The position numbers were made by a program, and so were the translations under genes. A DNA stretch of 64,000 bases, from positions 90,145-154,144 of the forward strand of contig JAJCYM010000089.1 of assembly GCA_029262895.1 (NCBI GenBank), written 5' to 3'. The stretch comes from Roseivirga sp. (lineage in GTDB: Bacteria; Bacteroidota; Bacteroidia; Cytophagales; Cyclobacteriaceae). Shown piece by piece: positions 1 to 10,216 of the stretch (within the stretch, counting starts at the first letter, position 1; each line of letters opens with the position of its first letter). The notes beneath the pieces were generated by a model. That model saw nothing but the letters and a program-made list of their open reading frames with translations, was not told the DNA's origin and made no database searches.

Positions 1-1608
1 CTTCTGGAACTCGTTGATCGAAGTAAATAGCAGGCCCGAGACTATCGCAATGAAAGTCAGAAAAAACTGAGCGGTAAGGAAGAACTTGCCAAGCCCATTT
101 CGTTTGGCCTTATGCAATTTGCCTTTCAGGATTTCTACCGGTCTGAATTTAGAAATATAAAGCGCAGGGTAAGCTCCAGAAGATAGGCCCAAAACGAGAA
201 ATATCCCAAATAGAAAAAGGGATACGAAAGGGTCTTCGGTCAAACTGATGTAATAATTCGAGCCAGAGAATATCACGTTAATACCAGGCAAAAAGAAGTA
301 GACTGCAATAAAAGCACCCAACACCGTGGCGAGAAAACAGACAATAAAGTTCTCTGTCAAAAACTGCCCAATAAGCTGCTTCCGTTGTCCACCGACCACT
401 TTTCTAATGGCAATCTCACTCAACCTTTTCTGAGCCATAGAAACAGCAATGTTCACATAGTTGAAACAGGCTGAAACCAGGAGTAGAAGGCTAATAATGC
501 CGAACATTACCAAAATTTGTGGCGTGCTGCCGGAGGCATAAGGCTCTTTTACAAATTGCCCGTTTCTTGCCATTGAAAGCAACTCATGTGTCTTGAATTC
601 CTTAATCTGCCAGTCTTTGTTGATCTCATTAACTACCGTCAGGTATTTCTCGAATGTCGAACTCAGTGCTTCAGCGTTTTGCGAATCATCCAGCTTTACG
701 AAAGTAAAAACTGACTCATTCCTAATGTTATCCCAATCATTTAAGGAGATGCCATAGGCCGTTTCAACATTCTGCAGGGCAACCAAAAAATCGAACTTAA
801 AGGATGCATTATCTGGAAATTGCTGAGCAATACCAGCAACAATAAAAAGCTGCGGTTTTCCATCTACAACCATCTTAAGCTCCTTGCCTATTACATTGAG
901 ATCATTATAATATTTCAATGCCGCCTCGCTGGATAAGACCACATTGGTTTTGACTTCCAAGGCATTGGAGTTTCCTTGGATCAAGGGGAATGAAAAAATC
1001 TCCAAGTAGCTCGGATCAGCAAAGGTGATACTTTCATTAAACACCTTATCCTCGAATCTTACAGTAGCCTGAGACACAAAAACTCTGGTGCTTTGCTCTA
1101 CCTGAGGCACTTCGCTGAGCAAAGCCGGACCAATGAGCATTGGGGATTTACCCCAGATTTCCTCGGTACCATTCCAATCGATTTGACTCTGAACGGCAAA
1201 AATGCGATCAGCATCTTTGTGAAAATTGTCTAAGGTGAACTGCTTCTCTACCAATGCATAGACTACCAATGATATTGCAATGGTCACCGCCAAGCCAAAA
1301 ACATTGATGCCAGAGGCAAGTTTTTGCTTCTTCAAATTCCTTAACCCCGTTTTGATATAACTCCTGTACATAATGATTGAATTTGTGTTTTGACGTTTTC
1401 TATTGAATGCAAATGGCCTGAGAAAATTCAGCACGTGAAACCAGTATTTCAGATTCGCCTTGGCTTTTGAGCCATCTTCGGACTCAACTCTGTAAAACTC
1501 ATACAGGTCTCCTTTTACCTCTTCCAGTAGTTCATCTTTGCAAAACCAGCTCAGGAAGCGGTCAGCCAATTTTGGTGGCCTGATATCGTGCTTAGCTCTT
1601 TTATTCAT
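1..1608 (-). CDS. FtsX-type ABC transporter permease (C-terminus beyond window)
   Basis: This is an open frame of 536 codons running off the left edge, so the C-terminal part is missing. Residues 11-60 carry the permease prefix domain (PPKLADRFLSWFC, then EEVKGDLYEFY) shared with the two genes upstream. A first membrane helix lies at about 102-121, then a MacB-like periplasmic domain, then a membrane cluster ending in the FtsX signature (RLSEIAIRKVVGG). It should act in the inner membrane as part of a MacB-type exporter or stress transporter; no ATPase gene is visible nearby. The ATG at 1608 overlaps the preceding gene's stop by 8 nt, as at every junction of this operon. Substrate unknown. 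Confidence 0.9.
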   Translation of the reverse strand, partial: MNKRAKHDIRPPKLADRFLSWFCKDELLEEVKGDLYEFYRVESEDGSKAKANLKYWFHVLNFLRPFAFNRKRQNTNSIIMYRSYIKTGLRNLKKQKLASGINVFGLAVTIAISLVVYALVEKQFTLDNFHKDADRIFAVQSQIDWNGTEEIWGKSPMLIGPALLSEVPQVEQSTRVFVSQATVRFEDKVFNESITFADPSYLEIFSFPLIQGNSNALEVKTNVVLSSEAALKYYNDLNVIGKELKMVVDGKPQLFIVAGIAQQFPDNASFKFDFLVALQNVETAYGISLNDWDNIRNESVFTFVKLDDSQNAEALSSTFEKYLTVVNEINKDWQIKEFKTHELLSMARNGQFVKEPYASGSTPQILVMFGIISLLLLVSACFNYVNIAVSMAQKRLSEIAIRKVVGGQRKQLIGQFLTENFIVCFLATVLGAFIAVYFFLPGINVIFSGSNYYISLTEDPFVSLFLFGIFLVLGLSSGAYPALYISKFRPVEILKGKLHKAKRNGLGKFFLTAQFFLTFIAIVSGLLFTSINEFQK

Positions 1609-4234
1609 TCCTGAGATTGTCGATCGTATTTTTTCTTGAAACCATCAAGGTGTTTAGCCCTACAATAGCCAGCATCAATAGCCCGATTGCCAGAAATAGT
1701 AGCACATAGTTGGTCCACGGCAAGGCAGTGCGATAAGCGAAGCCTTTAAGCCAACTATCCGTACCGTAAATGGCCAATGGTGTCGTGATTATAAATGCGA
1801 CAACCACCATCACGGTGAAATCCTTAGAAAGTAGCCCAATCATTTGGGTTAGTCTGGCACCAAGAATTCTTCTTATAATCAATTCCTTGGTTCGCTGTTT
1901 TACCGTATGCGCAGACATTCCAAAAAGGCCAATCGCAGTGATCAACACGATGAGTATTGAGAAGAAATTGATCAGTTGCTGAAACTGTAAATCGAGTTCA
2001 TAATTTGCATTGATGCGCTCATCAAGGAATTGAAAATCAAAAGGGAAATTTCCATTGACCGAGCTCCACGAATCCTCGATCGAGCTGATGGCCTGCGTAA
2101 AGTCGTTGGCACTTAGTTTAACGTAAACAAAATTGGCAGCATTTTCTCGCAAGAAAATCACCATAGGGTCAAGGCCAAAAGCCAGAGATTTGAAATGAAA
2201 GTCCTCTGCTACGCCAACCACGGTACCGTACATTCCGCCCTGGCCGTTCAGCATAATTCGTTTTCCCACAGGATCATCAAAGCCAAGTTGACGTTTGGCC
2301 GTCTCATTGATTATAAACTGATGGGTGGTATCAAGGGGAAAAGCCCTGGAATATGATCTTCCTTCTGAAATGTTGATGTCCAGCGTTTCAAAAAAGTCAT
2401 ACTGAACGGGGTAAATAGACATTTGGTGACCCTCTTCACTAGGCTCTCCTTCCAGAGGGAAAACCCGATAAGAACCATGTCTTCCTTCCATTCCTAATCT
2501 TGCAGCACCTACACTTTTGACATATGGATTTGCCAAAAGCGACCCTTTTAGATTCTCATAGTTTGCCAGAAGTTGCTCTCCGTTAAGTTCAAAAATCAAC
2601 ACTTGATCTTTTGAAAAACCCAGGTCCTTGCCATAGATAAACTTCAGTTGATTGACCACAGCAAACGAACCAATCAATAACAGAAAGGACATCCCGATTT
2701 GAGCCGTAATTAGCACGCGTCTTATGCTCGATCCGGAGGTGCTTTTGATACCACTGCCCCTAAAAACCTGCGATGGCGATACCCTGGACATCACCAAAGT
2801 CAGATATCCTGAAGATGCCGGCACCAGAATCAGGAACATTATGCCCAAAAGTTTAAGCAGGTAAGCATACTCTATGAAAAGCACATCAAGCCCAAGTCCG
2901 AGTTGTGAACCCATGACCTTCAAAAAGAGGAAGGCAAACAATAGTGAAAGGATTATCGAGATCACCACGTGGAAAATGCTTTCCAGCACGAACTGACTTC
3001 TTAAATCCACATTCCAAGCCCCCAGCACCTTTCTCACGCCCACTTCCTTAGCACGATTCAAGGCCTTGGCCGTAGTAATATTCACATGGTTGAAAGCGCA
3101 ATTCAGAAAAATAAACAGCCCTATGATTAAAAGGAGGGTCGAATAAAGTGCACTGCTGGTTTCACCCAATACTTGGTCATCATCCGGAGAATTCAGGTAA
3201 ATTTTGGATAATGGTTTTAGGCTCAATCGAACATTTTCGTTCGCATCGACACGCCAGTTTTTGGTTAGTATTTCAGGGATTTGACTTTCTAACAATCTGG
3301 AATCAACACCTGGCTCAAGAAGTAGATAACTGTAAAAAGTGGACCAATTCCAGCGATCCAAACCCCCGAAAGCCGGTGGCTGATAAGAGTTCATGGAAAT
3401 CAGAAAGTCGAAGGTGAGGTGCGTATTCTTTTTTATAGGTTTTAGAACTCCAGTAACCTTTAATCTTTTATTCTGGTCAAGTGTCAATATTTTACCCAAA
3501 GCCTGGCCTTCTCCAAAATACTTTTTTGCGGTTTCCCAGGTCAAAACGACTGAATTGGGCTCAAACAGGGCAGTTTGTTCATTGCCAACAGCTAATGCGA
3601 AATCAAAGATCTGAAGGAAGGTAGAATCCACATAGAAGATTCTGTTCTCAAAAAAAGATTGATCCTGAAACTGCATCAATTGCGGATCTCCGGTATCTCC
3701 ATGTCTGATACGAGTGAAAGCCTTTACTCCGGCCAACTCACTTTGGAAGGCTGGCCCCTGTGCTGGTGCCGAACGCACGATATGGCGCGTACCTGTTGCC
3801 GAAAAAATGTCCGTTTCAATTCTGTAAATCTGATCAGCCTGTGTAAAGTTCTGATCATAGGCATTTTCCTTCTGAATAAATAGCGCGATCAACAAACAAG
3901 CCGCAATTCCCAAGGCCAGACCTATGGTATTCAGGCCATGAAACAGCGGGCTTTTCCGAAATCCTCGTATAGCAAGATTGAGGTAGGTAAATACCAAGTA
4001 AAGCTGGCCTGTGCTGCGCTTTATGCTCCTTATAGCAAAAGGTCTTACAAAATTGAATACATGATAATAGTATTTCAAATTAGCCCTGACTTTTGAATGT
4101 TGTTCACACTCGAGTCGGTAAAACTCATGCAAGTCTCCTTTCACTTCTTCCAGAAGTTCACTGCGACAGAACCAACTGAGAAAGCGGTCGGCCAATTTGG
4201 GTGGGGCAATATGGTTTTGTCCCTTCTTACTCAT
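1601..4234 (-). CDS. FtsX-type ABC transporter permease with prefix domain
   Basis: The product is 877 aa. Order of parts: prefix domain (about 11-60, PPKLADRFLSWFC), membrane helix near 105, MacB-like periplasmic domain, three-helix FtsX block with RAKEVGVRKVLGA, a second periplasmic domain and a second FtsX block (RTKELIIRRILGA). This two-block layout of 780-890 aa is usual for Bacteroidota MacB-like permeases. Third gene of the PadR-led operon; its ATG overlaps the upstream stop by 8 nt and its own stop overlaps the next ATG by 8 nt. It is clearly homologous to, but diverged from, its neighbours, so they may form hetero-oligomers or handle different substrates (inference). Confidence 0.93.
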   Translation of the reverse strand: MSKKGQNHIAPPKLADRFLSWFCRSELLEEVKGDLHEFYRLECEQHSKVRANLKYYYHVFNFVRPFAIRSIKRSTGQLYLVFTYLNLAIRGFRKSPLFHGLNTIGLALGIAACLLIALFIQKENAYDQNFTQADQIYRIETDIFSATGTRHIVRSAPAQGPAFQSELAGVKAFTRIRHGDTGDPQLMQFQDQSFFENRIFYVDSTFLQIFDFALAVGNEQTALFEPNSVVLTWETAKKYFGEGQALGKILTLDQNKRLKVTGVLKPIKKNTHLTFDFLISMNSYQPPAFGGLDRWNWSTFYSYLLLEPGVDSRLLESQIPEILTKNWRVDANENVRLSLKPLSKIYLNSPDDDQVLGETSSALYSTLLLIIGLFIFLNCAFNHVNITTAKALNRAKEVGVRKVLGAWNVDLRSQFVLESIFHVVISIILSLLFAFLFLKVMGSQLGLGLDVLFIEYAYLLKLLGIMFLILVPASSGYLTLVMSRVSPSQVFRGSGIKSTSGSSIRRVLITAQIGMSFLLLIGSFAVVNQLKFIYGKDLGFSKDQVLIFELNGEQLLANYENLKGSLLANPYVKSVGAARLGMEGRHGSYRVFPLEGEPSEEGHQMSIYPVQYDFFETLDINISEGRSYSRAFPLDTTHQFIINETAKRQLGFDDPVGKRIMLNGQGGMYGTVVGVAEDFHFKSLAFGLDPMVIFLRENAANFVYVKLSANDFTQAISSIEDSWSSVNGNFPFDFQFLDERINANYELDLQFQQLINFFSILIVLITAIGLFGMSAHTVKQRTKELIIRRILGARLTQMIGLLSKDFTVMVVVAFIITTPLAIYGTDSWLKGFAYRTALPWTNYVLLFLAIGLLMLAIVGLNTLMVSRKNTIDNLRNE

Positions 4235-6884
4235 ATCTCAGATTCTCCACCGGGTTGCGGTTAGCCACTTTGAGCGACTGGTAACTTACCGTTAACCAAG
4301 CCATCAATATCATGAGGAGACTGGCTCCGATAAAGAAAAATGGGCTTAGGTTAATGTGATAGGCAAATTCACTTAACCAATTGCGAGTGACGACAAATGC
4401 GAGCGGTACAGCAATCAGACAGGAAACCGCAATCAGCACCGTAAAGTTTTTGAGCAAGTTGAAATACAGCATAGCCGGGCTGGCACCAAGCACCTTTCTA
4501 ATGCCCATTTCCTTTTTCCGTTGCTCCGCCATAAAGGTGGCCAGCCCGAAAAGACCGAGAATAGCAACAATAATGGCGATCAATGAAAATGCATTGACCA
4601 GCACCTTCATTCTCCCCTCATTTTTATAGAGGTCTTTATATTTTTCGCTTACCACACTGCCAACAAAAGGCTGCCCACCGGAATGGTTCTCCCAAATGTT
4701 TTGGATAGTCATAAGGGCGGCTGCAGCGGAACCATTAAAACGAAAACTCAAGGTCCACGGATCCTGACTTTTGTAAAAGAAAAGCGGTTTGATATTCTCC
4801 TTCATAGACTCGAAATGAAAATCCCTCACAACACCAATTACTCGAACATCAAAGGATTGATCACCGAAAGTCATAGTCAACTTTGTATCTATAGGCTCCG
4901 CCAATTGTAATCTTTTCGCAGCCGTTTCATTAATAATGATGGTCATGGCAGAGTCCGAAGATATCTCATTATTGAAGTTGCTACCTGCCACCATTTCAAA
5001 GCCCATGGTCGGTATATAATCTTCTTCAACTGGCCATGCCTGGCTATTTATAGTTTCATCAATATTGGTGGCATCCCTCCTCTTCAAAAACATCTCTCGT
5101 CTGTTTCCACCAACCGGCACGAACCCACTCATCGTGTATGATTCGATGTTAGGGCTTTTGGTGAATTCGTTGATCAGTACATCGCGATTTGCTCCTAACC
5201 TTCCTAGGTCCATTACATCCACGGTGATCAATTGATCCTTGTCAAAACCCAGTGATTTATCTTCTAAGAAATTAAGCTGATTGTTAACCACCAGGGTAGC
5301 AATAATAAGGATCGTTGAAATTGTGAATTGAAGCACCACAAGTCCACCTCTTAACCAGCCGCCCTTTGCTTTTAGTTGATTCTGGCTTTTTAGCGTTTTC
5401 TCAGGTTTGAAGGAAGAGAGAATAAAAGCCGGATAAATACCTGCTGTGACACCAAGTACCAGGGCTCCGCCAACCATAAGCAACCATAGCGGTGGTGTGC
5501 CACCGAATGGATTTGTAATTTCTTTTCCAGCTACAACATTGAAGTAGGGCAAAATCAACAGCACAAGGCCTGCAGCTACAACAAAGGATATAAAACTGAA
5601 GAGTGAAGACTCAAACAGAAACTGGGAAATCAATTGCTTTCTTTTGGAACCAAGCACTTTTCTCACCCCAACTTCTTTACCGCGAATAGCGGCCCTGGCG
5701 GTACTCAGATTTACAAAATTAATGCAGGCAATTACCAATATGATCACACCAATAAGTGAGATCGTCCTCACGGTAGCAATACTTCCATTCGGTGAAATCT
5801 CACCGTCAAAATTCGACTTGAGATGAATGTCGGCTAAGGGCTGCAAATAAAATCGTGCATGGTTTCCATTGGTTTGCAAATCAGTAGGTGCTACGCCAAA
5901 ATTCTCCTGTGCAATTGGAGCGATAAACGTCTCCAGCGTTTGATTCATTTTGGATTCAATCGATTCACGGCTAGCATTCTTAGCTAGCTTAAGATAGGTA
6001 TAAGCGTTGATGTTCATCCAACCCATTTCAAAGCGGGAAGTCTGATAAGCCACAGACATGATAAAGTCAAATTTGAAATGTGAATTTTCAGTCATGTCTT
6101 CGTAAATGCCTTTGATCACAAAGGCGTCACGATTGAAGGTGACAATTTTGTTGAGGGCATCCTCATTTGGGAACAAGTGCTTAGCCATTGACTCTGAAAC
6201 AACTACTGTCTTGGGATCATCAAGGGCTCCTTCAGGATTACCAGCCACAAAGGGTATGGTGAAAATTGAGAGGATTTCAGAAGTAGCATAAGTCGCGTTT
6301 TTTATCTGAACCTGCTTTTCTCCCAAATCAACAACCGAAGTAAAATTGCCGACCATAATACGACCCGCCTCCTCAACTTCTGGGATGGTCTCTTCCAAGT
6401 GTTCAGCCATCACAATTGGCGCCCTCGGCTGAAGTATTTCTCTGTCACCAAGTTTGAAATCGGTGACTACGCGATAAATCTGATCGTAATCCTTATGATG
6501 CTTGTCAAAGGAATATTCATCCCTGACATAAAGGAAAATTAACAGGCAGCAAGTGATCCCCACTGATAAACCAGATAGGTTGAGAAAGGAGTAAAACTTA
6601 TTCCTGTTAATGACTCTTAAGGCAATGGTGAAGTAATTTTTAAACATGACCGTATTGATTAGAATTTGAGTTTTTCTTTTGAATGCAAAGGGCCTTAAAA
6701 AGTGGAGCACATGATACCAATAGGCCAGATTGCTTTTGAACTTTGATTTAGCTTCAAGTTCAAAGAGGTAATGTTCATGCAAGTCTCCTTTAACTTCCTC
6801 CAAGATTTCGCTGCGACAGAACCAACCTAAAAATCGATCTGCGAGCCGAGGTGGATTTGTACTATGCTGGTTGATTCTAACCAT
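4227..6884 (-). CDS. FtsX-type ABC transporter permease with prefix domain
   Basis: The product is 885 aa with the same layout as its downstream neighbours: prefix domain (PPRLADRFLGWFC, EEVKGDLHEHY) at about 11-60, first helix near residue 100, MacB-like periplasmic domain, FtsX block with RGKEVGVRKVLGS, second periplasmic domain, and a final FtsX block with RKKEMGIRKVLGA. It lies directly after padR, whose stop overlaps this ATG by 8 nt. The prefix domain is known from Bacteroidota permeases encoded beside PadR regulators. No ATP-binding subunit is encoded in the window, so a partner ATPase must be elsewhere or past the left edge. Transport substrate unknown. Confidence 0.93.
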   Translation of the reverse strand: MVRINQHSTNPPRLADRFLGWFCRSEILEEVKGDLHEHYLFELEAKSKFKSNLAYWYHVLHFLRPFAFKRKTQILINTVMFKNYFTIALRVINRNKFYSFLNLSGLSVGITCCLLIFLYVRDEYSFDKHHKDYDQIYRVVTDFKLGDREILQPRAPIVMAEHLEETIPEVEEAGRIMVGNFTSVVDLGEKQVQIKNATYATSEILSIFTIPFVAGNPEGALDDPKTVVVSESMAKHLFPNEDALNKIVTFNRDAFVIKGIYEDMTENSHFKFDFIMSVAYQTSRFEMGWMNINAYTYLKLAKNASRESIESKMNQTLETFIAPIAQENFGVAPTDLQTNGNHARFYLQPLADIHLKSNFDGEISPNGSIATVRTISLIGVIILVIACINFVNLSTARAAIRGKEVGVRKVLGSKRKQLISQFLFESSLFSFISFVVAAGLVLLILPYFNVVAGKEITNPFGGTPPLWLLMVGGALVLGVTAGIYPAFILSSFKPEKTLKSQNQLKAKGGWLRGGLVVLQFTISTILIIATLVVNNQLNFLEDKSLGFDKDQLITVDVMDLGRLGANRDVLINEFTKSPNIESYTMSGFVPVGGNRREMFLKRRDATNIDETINSQAWPVEEDYIPTMGFEMVAGSNFNNEISSDSAMTIIINETAAKRLQLAEPIDTKLTMTFGDQSFDVRVIGVVRDFHFESMKENIKPLFFYKSQDPWTLSFRFNGSAAAALMTIQNIWENHSGGQPFVGSVVSEKYKDLYKNEGRMKVLVNAFSLIAIIVAILGLFGLATFMAEQRKKEMGIRKVLGASPAMLYFNLLKNFTVLIAVSCLIAVPLAFVVTRNWLSEFAYHINLSPFFFIGASLLMILMAWLTVSYQSLKVANRNPVENLRYE

Positions 6885-7218
6885 AATTAAGGCCCTTTAA
6901 GGCCAGGTCTGGGATTTGGCTGAATAATGAATTTCTCATCTCATGGTTTTTCTCCATGGCTCGTTTCCCTGAGGCTGTGATCTGGAAAAGTCGTTTGCGC
7001 CTGCCTCCTCGCTCATGCGTGGCATCGGCCAATTCCGACTTCAAAAAACCTTTGTCTCCAAGGCGGCTCAGCGCAGAGTGCACAGCACCAATAGCCACTT
7101 TTCTTCCAGTTTGATTATGAATTTCCTGACGAATGTTCAGTCCATAGGCATCGGGGTACAACACGCCTACTATGAGTAAAACAAGCTCCTCAAATTCTCC
7201 AAGTTGAGTTCCTTTCAT
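6877..7218 (-). CDS. PadR family transcriptional regulator
   Basis: This 113-aa protein has the PadR winged-helix fold: GEFEELVLLIVGVL, then YGLNIRQEI and AIGAVHSALSRLGDKGFL, with a basic wing (RGGRRKRLFQITASGKRAM). It is of the small subfamily lacking a long C-terminal dimer domain. First gene of the four-gene permease operon, so it probably represses that operon in response to an unknown ligand. A promoter-like box and a 6-bp inverted repeat lie 26-48 nt upstream of the ATG, fitting autorepression (inference). Confidence 0.93.
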   Translation of the reverse strand: MKGTQLGEFEELVLLIVGVLYPDAYGLNIRQEIHNQTGRKVAIGAVHSALSRLGDKGFLKSELADATHERGGRRKRLFQITASGKRAMEKNHEMRNSLFSQIPDLALKGLNYG

Positions 7219-7243
7219 GGTATTAATTTTTTGATCAAATTTC

Positions 7244-7266
7244 GTATATGTAGAACAAATATATAC
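7244..7266 (-). promoter_or_regulatory. Candidate promoter and operator of the padR-permease operon
   Basis: On the minus strand the box TATATTTG (7263-7256) matches the Bacteroidota -7 consensus TAnnTTTG, about 38 nt before the padR ATG. It sits inside a perfect inverted repeat GTATAT-N11-ATATAC (7244-7266). No convincing -33 TTTG at the ideal distance was found. The overlap of box and dyad is what a PadR autorepression site would look like; which protein binds it is inference. Confidence 0.45.
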
Positions 7267-7339
7267 AATTACTACAAATATGAAACTTGACTACAATACC
7301 TAACTGACGAGAGACTTTGGAAAACGTTGCATCTGAAAC

Positions 7340-7370
7340 AAAAAAAGTCACGGTTGCCCGTGACTTTTTT
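7340..7370 (-). terminator. Rho-independent terminator
   Basis: A perfect stem AGTCACGG / CCGTGACT with a 2-nt loop region is flanked by A and T tracts, so it can work in both directions. It lies 17 nt past the stop of the frameshifted permease and separates it from padR. Confidence 0.85.
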
Positions 7371-7386
7371 CAGAATCAAATTTATT

Positions 7387-9823
7387 CTACTCGTGCCTAA
7401 GGGCATTCGTGGGGTTGCCTCTGGAGGTCCTGATTGAAATGGCACTAATGGTGGCCAGAATCAATCCCAGAATTCCGATTGAGGTGATAAGAAATACCAA
7501 TGGGTTCATGGGAGTCTGATAGGTGAAATTGCTCAACCATCCCGCAATGAAGTAATAGGTTGAGGGAATTGCTACCAACAGTGAAAAGCACTGCGATCTT
7601 CAGGTATTTCAGGTTGAGTAGCCACAATATTTGAGACGCAGACGCCCCAAGCACTTTTCTGATACCAATCTCCTTCACACGTTTTCGAATTACAACTAAA
7701 GCCACACCAACTAACCCGGCAATGGAAAGAAAAATTGAAATAGCAGAGAAAAGTCCCACTAAATCCAAAGTTCTGGATTCCTCCTTGTAAAGGCTCTCAA
7801 TTCTTCCATCAAGAAAGTAATACTCAAACGAGTTGAGCGGATCAAAGCTCTTATAAACCTCTTGAATATGGTCGACTGTCGACTCAAGGTTTCGCCCTTG
7901 AGTCTTGATCATTAGAAAGTTGTAGTCATCTGGATAAATCTGCATTATAATCGGCTTGATTGCCTCATGCAGTGACTTGAAGTGAAAATCTTTGACCACC
8001 CCGACAATCGTCCCTGGTTTCATCCTATCATCATCGTCATAGAATATTCGTTTGCCCAAAGGCTCTTCGAGGTTGAAGTTCCTGGCAGCAGTTTCGTTAA
8101 TCACATAGCTTATGCCGGCTGAATCTGTGGCGAACGACTTCTGAAAAGGCCGCCCATCCAGCATTTCCAGGTCCAATATCTCAAACACATCATAATCAAC
8201 AAGAAACTCGCCAATCAGAACACTATTAAGTTCGTCCTGATCCCAATAAGAAGGATTATAGTTAAACTGCCCCCCGGGGATATTGGAAACTGCGGTAACT
8301 CCAATAATACCAGGGTCTGAAAGAAGTTGTGCCTTGACCGCATCCAGACGGGGTACAATCTGATCGTCTTCCTTTATTCTTACCACCAAAAGGTTCTCCT
8401 TGTCAAAACCCAATTCCTTGTCTTTCATGTAGGTGATTTGATCCTGAATAAAGAAACTACCACTAATCAGCAGTACCGACATAAAAAATTGAACCCCCAA
8501 AAGCATGTTTCGTGCGCCATTGCCCTTGAGCGAGTTCGGGCTCATTCCTTTCAATATTTTTCCCGGATCAATAGAGTTCAGGTAAACGGATGGGTAAAAT
8601 GCTGCTAATGCTGCTATCGCCAGTGATACACTCAAAAGCGGCCCTAATAAGCCCAATGACAATACCATCTCCTTAGATATTTGTCCCTGAACCAGCGTAT
8701 TGAACTTGGGCAGAAGCGCTAGGGAAAGTCCAATTGCCGCTATTAGAGCGATCAACACAAAGGCAATTGACTCAAAAAGAAATTGGTTAAATAGTTGACC
8801 CTTGAAGGCTCCGAGCGTTTTACGAACACCAATTTCCTTGAGCCTTTCAATAGATCGAGCTGTACTTAGATTGACAAAGTTGATAATAGAAATAAGGAGA
8901 ATAAAGATTCCCGAAATTCCATAGATATAGATATAGGAATAATCGCTGTTTGAGTCCAACTCCCATCGAAGATGAGATTCAAGATGAATACTTTCAATAG
9001 GCTGTAGGTCAAAGCCGATCTCACCCGCTTCCATTCTGCGATACGACTCCCTCATACCTTCGCTGTTGGCCGGAATATACTTGGTGAGCCATTGTGGTAA
9101 CCGACCTTCAAGCCGGTCAACATCAACTCCAGGTGCCAATTTCAAATAGTTAAAATGACCAAAATCTCCCCATTGAAACCAATTACCATTTGGATTGAAA
9201 GCCTTAGAAGTAATATAGGATATCAGATAGTTAAAACGAAAGTGTGAATTGACCGGTGGATCTTTCAACACTGCCACTACCTCCAATGGGCTCTCATCAT
9301 TGCCGAAAGCCAAAAACTTTCCAATTGGGTCTTCGGTCCCGAAAAATCTGGTGGCCATAGATTCGGATATTAGTACGCCACCGATCTTCTTAAGTACAGA
9401 AGCCTCCCCAGACATAAACTCAAAGGAAAAGACATCAAAAAAAGTGGTATCGACCAAATACCCTTCCGGTTCTTCAAAGACGTTGTTGTTTTCCTTATTT
9501 ATAAATCTGGTAGTTGTTTTTGTAAGTCCAGGACCGTAGACCGGTGATAAACTTACCGCAGCCTCCACCTCTGGGAAGTCGGCCTTCAGGGCTTGCGCCA
9601 TAGGATGAGGAGTACGCGTTTGCGGATTATCGCTCATCCAGGCGATGCGGTAAATATCTTCTGATCTTTCATGAAAAGAGTCGAATGAAAACTCTTGCCT
9701 GATATGTAGGTAGATCAGCGTTGAAAGCGTGATGGCCAAGGTCAATCCCACCACATTGATCAATGAGTAAAGTGGGTTTTTAAATAAGACCCGAATGAAG
9801 ATTTTGAAGTTGTTGTTGAGCAT
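7387..9823 (-). pseudogene. FtsX-type ABC permease interrupted by a frameshift
   Basis: From ATG 9823 the frame encodes an FtsX permease lacking the prefix domain: first helix at about 15-40, MacB-like domain, FtsX block with RLKEIGVRKTLGA, second periplasmic domain, and the start of the last FtsX block (KRVKEIGIRKVLGA). Near 7578-7583 the original frame turns into unrelated sequence and stops at 7445. The expected ending (last two helices, stop at 7387, final residues NALRHE) continues in a frame offset by one base. One extra or two missing bases explain it. The rest shows no decay, so either a recent mutation or a sequence error is possible. A clean terminator follows. Confidence 0.85.
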
Positions 9824-9932
9824 TGCTTTTATGTTTCATGAAAGCTATGCCCTTGTGGTACTCAAATATGCATCACCCGATCAGATTGGCGTACAATCCG
9901 ATCCGATCGAACGTGTCAAAGGTCACGTTCTT

Positions 9933-10143
9933 CCACCCCCTATCCCCGCCAGCGGGGGACAAGTCGGAGGTATTATTGGCAATGACAGATTTATTTGATG
10001 AATTGCATTATTATTCAAGTTGGAGCATTTGACTTATACAAGATCATAAGTCTGAGGTCAAATTATATCCAAACCAAATGTCAAAAACTATCAACTCAAG
10101 TCGGAGTGACATATTGTCCCCCGCTGGCGGGGATAGGGGGTGG
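9933..10143. repeat. Paired inverted REP element (REPIN-like)
   Basis: Two 30-bp copies of one sequence face each other: 9933-9962 and its exact reverse complement at 10114-10143, with 151 bp between. Each copy holds its own tight hairpin (CCCCGC-CA-GCGGGG). A short direct repeat AAGTCGGAG occurs beside each copy (9961 and 10098). Two inverted REP units form the classic REP doublet mobilised by RAYT transposases, and a RAYT remnant lies at 63669. The stretch 9824-10215 holds no convincing gene. Confidence 0.75.
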
Positions 10144-10183
10144 ATTTCCGATCCGTTCAAATGTCACAGACTGCCAAATCCCA

Positions 10184-10216
10184 AGTCATTCGGTGACTTG
10201 AAGTCACCAGATGACT
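10184..10216 (-). terminator. Hairpin at the end of the AraC-family gene
   Basis: AGTCAT-TC-GGTGACTT pairs with AAGTCACC-AG-ATGACT across a single G, giving a 16-bp stem with two mismatches. It starts on the last base of the stop codon. No T tract follows, so termination or mRNA 3'-end protection are both possible. Confidence 0.5.
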
